DNA from: Helochares maculicollis
Lineage: Eukaryota > Arthropoda > Insecta > Coleoptera > Hydrophilidae
Length of the DNA stretch: 37,806 bases
Direction: 5' to 3'
NCBI GenBank assembly: GCA_033557835.1
Contig: JAWQRO010000494.1
Location: 1 to 37,806 of the forward strand
Positions 33,080 through 37,806 of this stretch are shown here, in pieces (the stretch's first letter is position 1; every line of letters begins with the position of its first letter). Under the pieces are notes generated by a model. The model made no database searches and was not told where the DNA came from. It saw only the letters and a list, made by a program, of their open reading frames with translations. A program made the translations under genes and the position numbers.

Positions 33080-36000
33080 AAAAATTTAAGTATAACATAC
33101 CATAAAACTACTGAGAACACTCTAAATGAGACTGTAAACTTTAAACGCGTTTTTCTCTAAACTACTTTTTTCGATACGGTTGATGTGATATCTCAACTTC
33201 TAATACACCAATTTACTTGAAATTTAGTACAGATGTTCTTGGCATTATCAAAATTATCTCCACGTAGGGGTTTTTGGAATATATTTTTTCTACTGTATTT
33301 AAAAAATTCCCATAATTGAAAAAAGGAGGCAAAAATATGACTTTTTTTCAAAAAGACGCCGTTTTGTGAATTTTTTTTCAAATCGGGTACATCCAGAAAA
33401 TTCTACATCCTTCTTTAATAAGAATTATCTTTCGTTTTATGTTTCAGATCACTAGGAGGATTGAAATCATGTCAATTAGGAGATACCTTTTTTAAGCTCT
33501 CTTCTTTGCCAGCCTCTATTAACTTCAATTTTGAATTTTTGAAACTTTTGTGTATTTTTATACTTTAAAATTTTAATAAAAAACCTGATAAAAAATGGGT
33601 AGTAAAAATGTTTACTGTTTTTTACTAAGCCTATAAAATCACCTCAAAATCAAGCTTCCCTTAAATTAACATAGCAGATGTCTCATTTTTCACCCTATAT
33701 ATAAGCATTAATTTCTTATGAACATTAAAATGTATGATAATTAAAAGAAATTACAAAAACTTTCATAATTTTCATTTTGTCTTGTCGGTTATCAGTTTCT
33801 TTGCAGTTTTTGATGTAGGTAATTTAATAATATAATATTTCTAGATTTGCTGATTTGCTTTGTTTAGATACAAGTTATAAAACTTGCAGCGCAAACACAG
33901 TACTAGCTTTTAAAATGTGCAGAACAGGCAAAGTATAAAAATTTAATTTAATTTTCATTAATTAATTTTCCAATCGATTTACATATGTGGGTAAAAACGA
34001 TTCTTAGTATTAGTCATTATTTACTGCATTGCTAGTTCAATAATCATAAATTACAATAATATGAATAAATTATAATTATTACTATACTATATCACAAAAT
34101 TGAATTTTTAAAATATATTAACTATTTATACTGTAGTTTAACTCTAATCAATGAGCACACTTATTGATTTAACACTTTCTTGAGAAACATTGATAGTGAC
34201 TTTCAATTTCCCAGGGCACCTAAATCGTTCAAACTACAAAAACTTAGAAATTAAACAGATTTATAGAAGTGGCATCAATAACTCATTTACTTTAAGCTCT
34301 GTTCTCTTGAAAATCTATTAAAAAAATCTTGTTAATATCCTATTAAGTTGTTAAAGTTAAGGCAAATATGGTGCACTAAATATAGAGCAAAGATTCTAAA
34401 ACTTTTTATGACAAAGACATACGAGAAACACACATTATTCAAAACATTACTTTTTACGCTTATGACTCAATTTATGAATATTCTAATTACGAAATTATTA
34501 CCTCTTTACAAAATCAATTTGTATTTCTTTTTAATGTACAAGTCACTCGATGTCTGCAAAACTCATTAGGTGACACGTACTTTAACGAAAGATTTTAAAT
34601 TACGAAAGCTAGTTTCCCAACGCAAATTTGACTAGTAAAGTATTAAAAGGAACGATAAATAAACAAAATGTAAGCAAAATTGAGAAAACATATTCCTATG
34701 TTAGAAGATTTAAATAGGATATTTGAAAATGATCTCTTTCAAAGCCCAATAGTTTCATAAAATTGTGGAAATTACTTAAGAAGTAAGGAAGAAATGGAAT
34801 ATGGTAATTTGCGGTCGAGCAATTATTGGGCATCTGTAAAAAGACTGCTTTAGTCCATAGAAATCAAATGTTTTAATGCTAGATATTAAGCTTCAGGAAA
34901 TAAACTAATTTATAATATTTAGTCAACGGTACAATGTTCATATAAATCTGATTTATAGACACGAGATTAACCTTCACATTCTGTGCAGTATTATGAGGTG
35001 GTTGCACTATTTCTTTTTGATCCAGCTTGTGAGTAATGCACAAGCACTAAATAACAGAACTTGCAGTGAAATGAAGTAAATAATGGAGGTGAAATCAGCA
35101 AGAAATATGGTAAGAATCACGGAAATGAGGAAAATAACTAAGAGGAAATGAAAGATCAGGTACAATTGTGTTAGGCGAGGAAGTGTTTCAGAGTGCGAAG
35201 ACCTATTTGTACTAAAGTTGAGAGTAGAAAAAAGTAGAAAATAAGGGAATTTAAGAACTTAGGCAAAAATTTACAAAAATAATCAATTTTTATCCTAAAA
35301 GTCCTTACAAAACATTATTTGAGCAGTGGCAACATAGAATGGAAATTTTCTACAGGGTACTAAAAATACCAAAGTCATTAAAACACTTCTTTTGTATAAA
35401 AACGTATTTTTAATATTTGAAGCTTCAATATTGCCTCAACGTCGTACAAAATTTTAGAATGCGCTCTTTTAAAATGCATGTACACAAAAAAGTGTATAGG
35501 AATCGAATAAAATCCCAGCATCGCTAAAGCTGAAGCCGGTCAGTGGTAAAAGCCGAAGCTGCTGTCTAACCCTAAACACGCAGTTCACTCGCCTACAAAT
35601 GGATTCTATTATATTCGAATAAAATAACTGTCTAGACTAACTCGACAGACAGCATTTTTATGCAAGTAATTTAAAAGCAAAACAAATAGCCCCAGTTTTC
35701 GGGCATAAAAGCACTTACATCGAACATAAAAAGAAGCCGGCGTGGCACTGACTCGTTTGGCGTTATAATTTTCTTCTTCTGCAGCCCAAACAACTACTAA
35801 AAAATAGCGTGCAAACAAATCGAAATTTAAATTGTAAAACTTAAACGTAGTTGGAAAAATAGGTTTACGTAAAAGTCGTGAATTATCGCAGTGATTTGTA
35901 TCCATATAATGAGAACAAAATACTATTTGTACCAGAGAAGAAAGAATATTTAATGTGAATATAAATCGTAGTTTAGTGTAAGTGCAATTGTAGTAAACAA

Positions 36001-36846
36001 TTTAGCTACTATAGATTAGACTATCGACGCTCTTGAATGTTGAGACTCTGTCAACAACTGTCTAGAATTTTGAACACAACTTTAACTTCTTAGTGCTAGG
36101 GCCTTTGAGTAATAGGCACTACTATTGTGTGCAGATTTGTAATTTTAAAGCTCTTACTTTAATGTGTAATTAAGACAAGGGCGTTTTTAATGATTAGTCA
36201 TTAATCAATGCATTTCTTTATATTTGCTAAAAACTAGCAATTCAAGCTACTGTTACGAGACTGCTTTCGAGATTATTAACTATACTCTTAACATTTAGAA
36301 GAGGTAAATCGATAAATTCACTATTGCTTTTATTTTGATGTACTTGTAAATTACAGGCCTGAAAATGGTTCTTGTAACAGAATTTACGTCGTTATTTTAA
36401 AGCACCAGTATAATCATTGTCTAAAAACTGAGCTTCTTATACCCATGTTTTACCTGCACGTACTCTGTTCCGAACAGGTTAAAACTTGAAGTTGCTTGTG
36501 TAAAAATGTTTTAATTTTCATGTATTATGTAAATGAACTTTTTTTCATCTTTTCTTTTAGACTTTCACTGAGGTACATGTGTCAATCTTATAGCAGTTCG
36601 AAATTAGTTTACCAATTTTAGAAAAAGTAAATTTGATTCAAATGACTCCATTGGCTTTGGATGCCGAAGTGAATTTGATGAAGAATTTTTAGAAAGCCCA
36701 AATGTGCAATATGAAATGTTGCAACATGACAACAGCCAACATATGCTGTAATTCTAGCCATACTGGCTCAGTTTTGAGATTCTGTCACACCCGCTGTACT
36801 TTCCAAGTCTGGGTCTGTGTAATTATCATCCTTTTGGCCCACTCTA
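33080..36846. other. No gene recognised
   Basis: Very AT-rich. The only stretch that stands out is the more GC-balanced, exon-like segment at 35723-35797 on the minus strand, discussed as a finding. Other open frames (34348-34569 and 35609-35905) lack support as genes. Confidence 0.6.
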
Positions 36847-37467
36847 CCAGGTGCGCAAGTTTAAAATGTCGTTTTGTTGTCAAGAGATGGCGCATGAAAT
36901 CTATTGACGAAACCTTTGGAACCCAAAGCGCACATTACAGTACGTTGTAGTCGTTTAATTTTTTACGAGCTAGTAGCATACTTCTTTTTCATGTTAGACA
37001 TATCGAATTTTGAGCCAAGTGAAGAGTATTTGCAGCATGTGATGATTTTCTTGTTCAATCGAAAAGAAAAGGCATTGGAAATTCATAGAATTCTTGTAGA
37101 GACTTACGGCGATCTTGCTCCAACTATCAAAATTTGTGAACGCTGGTTTCAATGTTTCAAAAGTGGTGATTTCAATGTTATTTACAACGAACGTAAAACT
37201 CGACCAAAAAGTTTGAAGGCGATGAATTACAAGCATTTTTGGAAGAAGACGATATATAAACACAACAAATGATGGCGGAGCAGTTGAATGTCACTCGGCA
37301 AGCCATTTCCTATCGCCTGAGAGCCATGCGGAAGATACAAAAGGTTAGAAAATGGGTTCCACACAAATTGAACGAACGACAGACGGAAAGACGAAAATAT
37401 TGCATTTACGCCACAAAAGAAAGGGTTTTGTGCATCGGATTGTAACTGGCGATGAAAAATAGATATA
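36847..37467 (+). pseudogene. Mariner element, 5' portion, same family as 26785-27477
   Basis: The left end CCAGGTGCGCAAGTTTAAAA begins at 36847 directly after a TA target dinucleotide. It is the inverse of the right end of the copy at 27477 and begins CCAGGTG like the mariner element Mos1. The transposase N-terminus is clear: EEYLQHVMIFLFNRKEKALE, HRILVETYGDLAPTIKICER, WFQCFKSGDF, then in another frame MMAEQLNVTRQAISYRLRAM, the paired helix-turn-helix that binds the terminal repeats. Then come WVPHKLNERQ and VTGDEK-stop at the first catalytic Asp. A frameshift near 37220 and the stop show it is dead. The reading stops at a TA at 37466-37467, where another element is inserted. Confidence 0.88.
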
Positions 37468-37806
37468 CGAGGTGTGTTCAAAAAGTATCGCGAAGTTTGC
37501 GTTTTTTCAAAAGTTATTTATTTATTCATGATTATCTATTTTGTCCCCTTCAAAGTAATCCCCATGAGATATTATACACTTGTGCTAACGTTTTTTCCAA
37601 TCTTCGAAGCACTTAATAAATCATTTTCCTTTATCTTCTTCAGCTCCTCCTTCGATGCCATCTTTATCTCGTCAATATTAGCGTAGCGTCGTCCTTTCAT
37701 GGGCCTCTTTAGTTTCGAGAACAAGAAAGTCACAGGAGGCCAGATCTAGGGAATATGATGGCTGCGGCATCTTTAGTGTGTTGTTTTTGGCCAAAAAGTT
37801 GCGAAC
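37468..37806 (-). mobile_element. Second mariner-like element nested in the first, partial
   Basis: CGAGGTGTGTTCAAAAAGTA starts immediately after the TA at 37466-37467 and looks like a mariner terminal repeat. Read on the minus strand from the window edge, the sequence gives FLAKNNTLKMPQPSYSLDLA, CDF (third catalytic Asp), KRPMKGR-like, KDGIEGGAEEDK/ELKKIKEND, KCFEDWKK and CIISHGDYFEGDKID, the C-terminal end of a mariner transposase. It is interrupted by frameshifts. Orientation is opposite to the host element, and its sequence differs enough to be another mariner lineage. The 5' part and second terminal repeat lie beyond the right edge. Confidence 0.85.

Overview
The window looks like AT-rich genomic DNA of an insect, or another arthropod close to insects. 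It has short introns with GT-AG ends, low-complexity non-coding DNA and decayed mariner-type transposons. Its one recognisable host gene has the domain order of arthropod papilin. The order of insect cannot be fixed from the sequence alone.

Left half (about 700 to 18330, minus strand): the 5' two-thirds of a papilin gene (Ppn), a secreted matrix proteoglycan. Twelve coding exons can be joined with intact phase at every junction: 18273-18330 (signal peptide), 10569-10805, 9469-9548, 7019-7175, 6585-6962, 6385-6523, 5897-6234, 5477-5659, 5200-5376, 4925-5110, 3525-3839 and 706-3451. They encode in order a signal peptide, a furin-like site, thrombospondin type 1 repeat (TSR) 1, the ADAMTS cysteine-rich module and spacer, TSRs 2 to 7, an acidic linker, a Ser/Thr-rich stretch of about 640 residues, and eight papilin-type Cys-rich repeats. 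The last Cys-rich repeat is split by the intron that runs off the left edge. A candidate first exon with the start codon lies at 23775-23836 and is less certain. The Kunitz, Ig and PLAC part expected of papilin is not in the window.

Inside the second intron (10806-18272) lies a complex repeat region: a 27-29 bp minisatellite (12131-12267), a tandem array of roughly 500 bp units that look like duplicated exon-intron pairs on the plus strand, each with a hairpin (13497-14868), and a two-copy 195 bp repeat with a palindrome (15349-15740). A dispersed repeat of about 250 bp is tandem at 19656-20150 and has a broken relative at 11108-11540.

Right half (23.8-37.8 kb): mostly AT-rich DNA with no gene I can support. 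It carries four mobile-element remnants: a mariner 3' portion (26785-27477), a decayed Mutator-like transposase (32140-33079), the 5' portion of a mariner of the same family as the first (36847-37467), and a different mariner-like element inserted into it in the opposite orientation and running off the right edge (37468-37806).

The most unusual item is the plus-strand exon-intron array with conserved hairpins at 13.5-14.9 kb. It may be an undescribed non-coding transcript or repeat family; this is inference, not proof.
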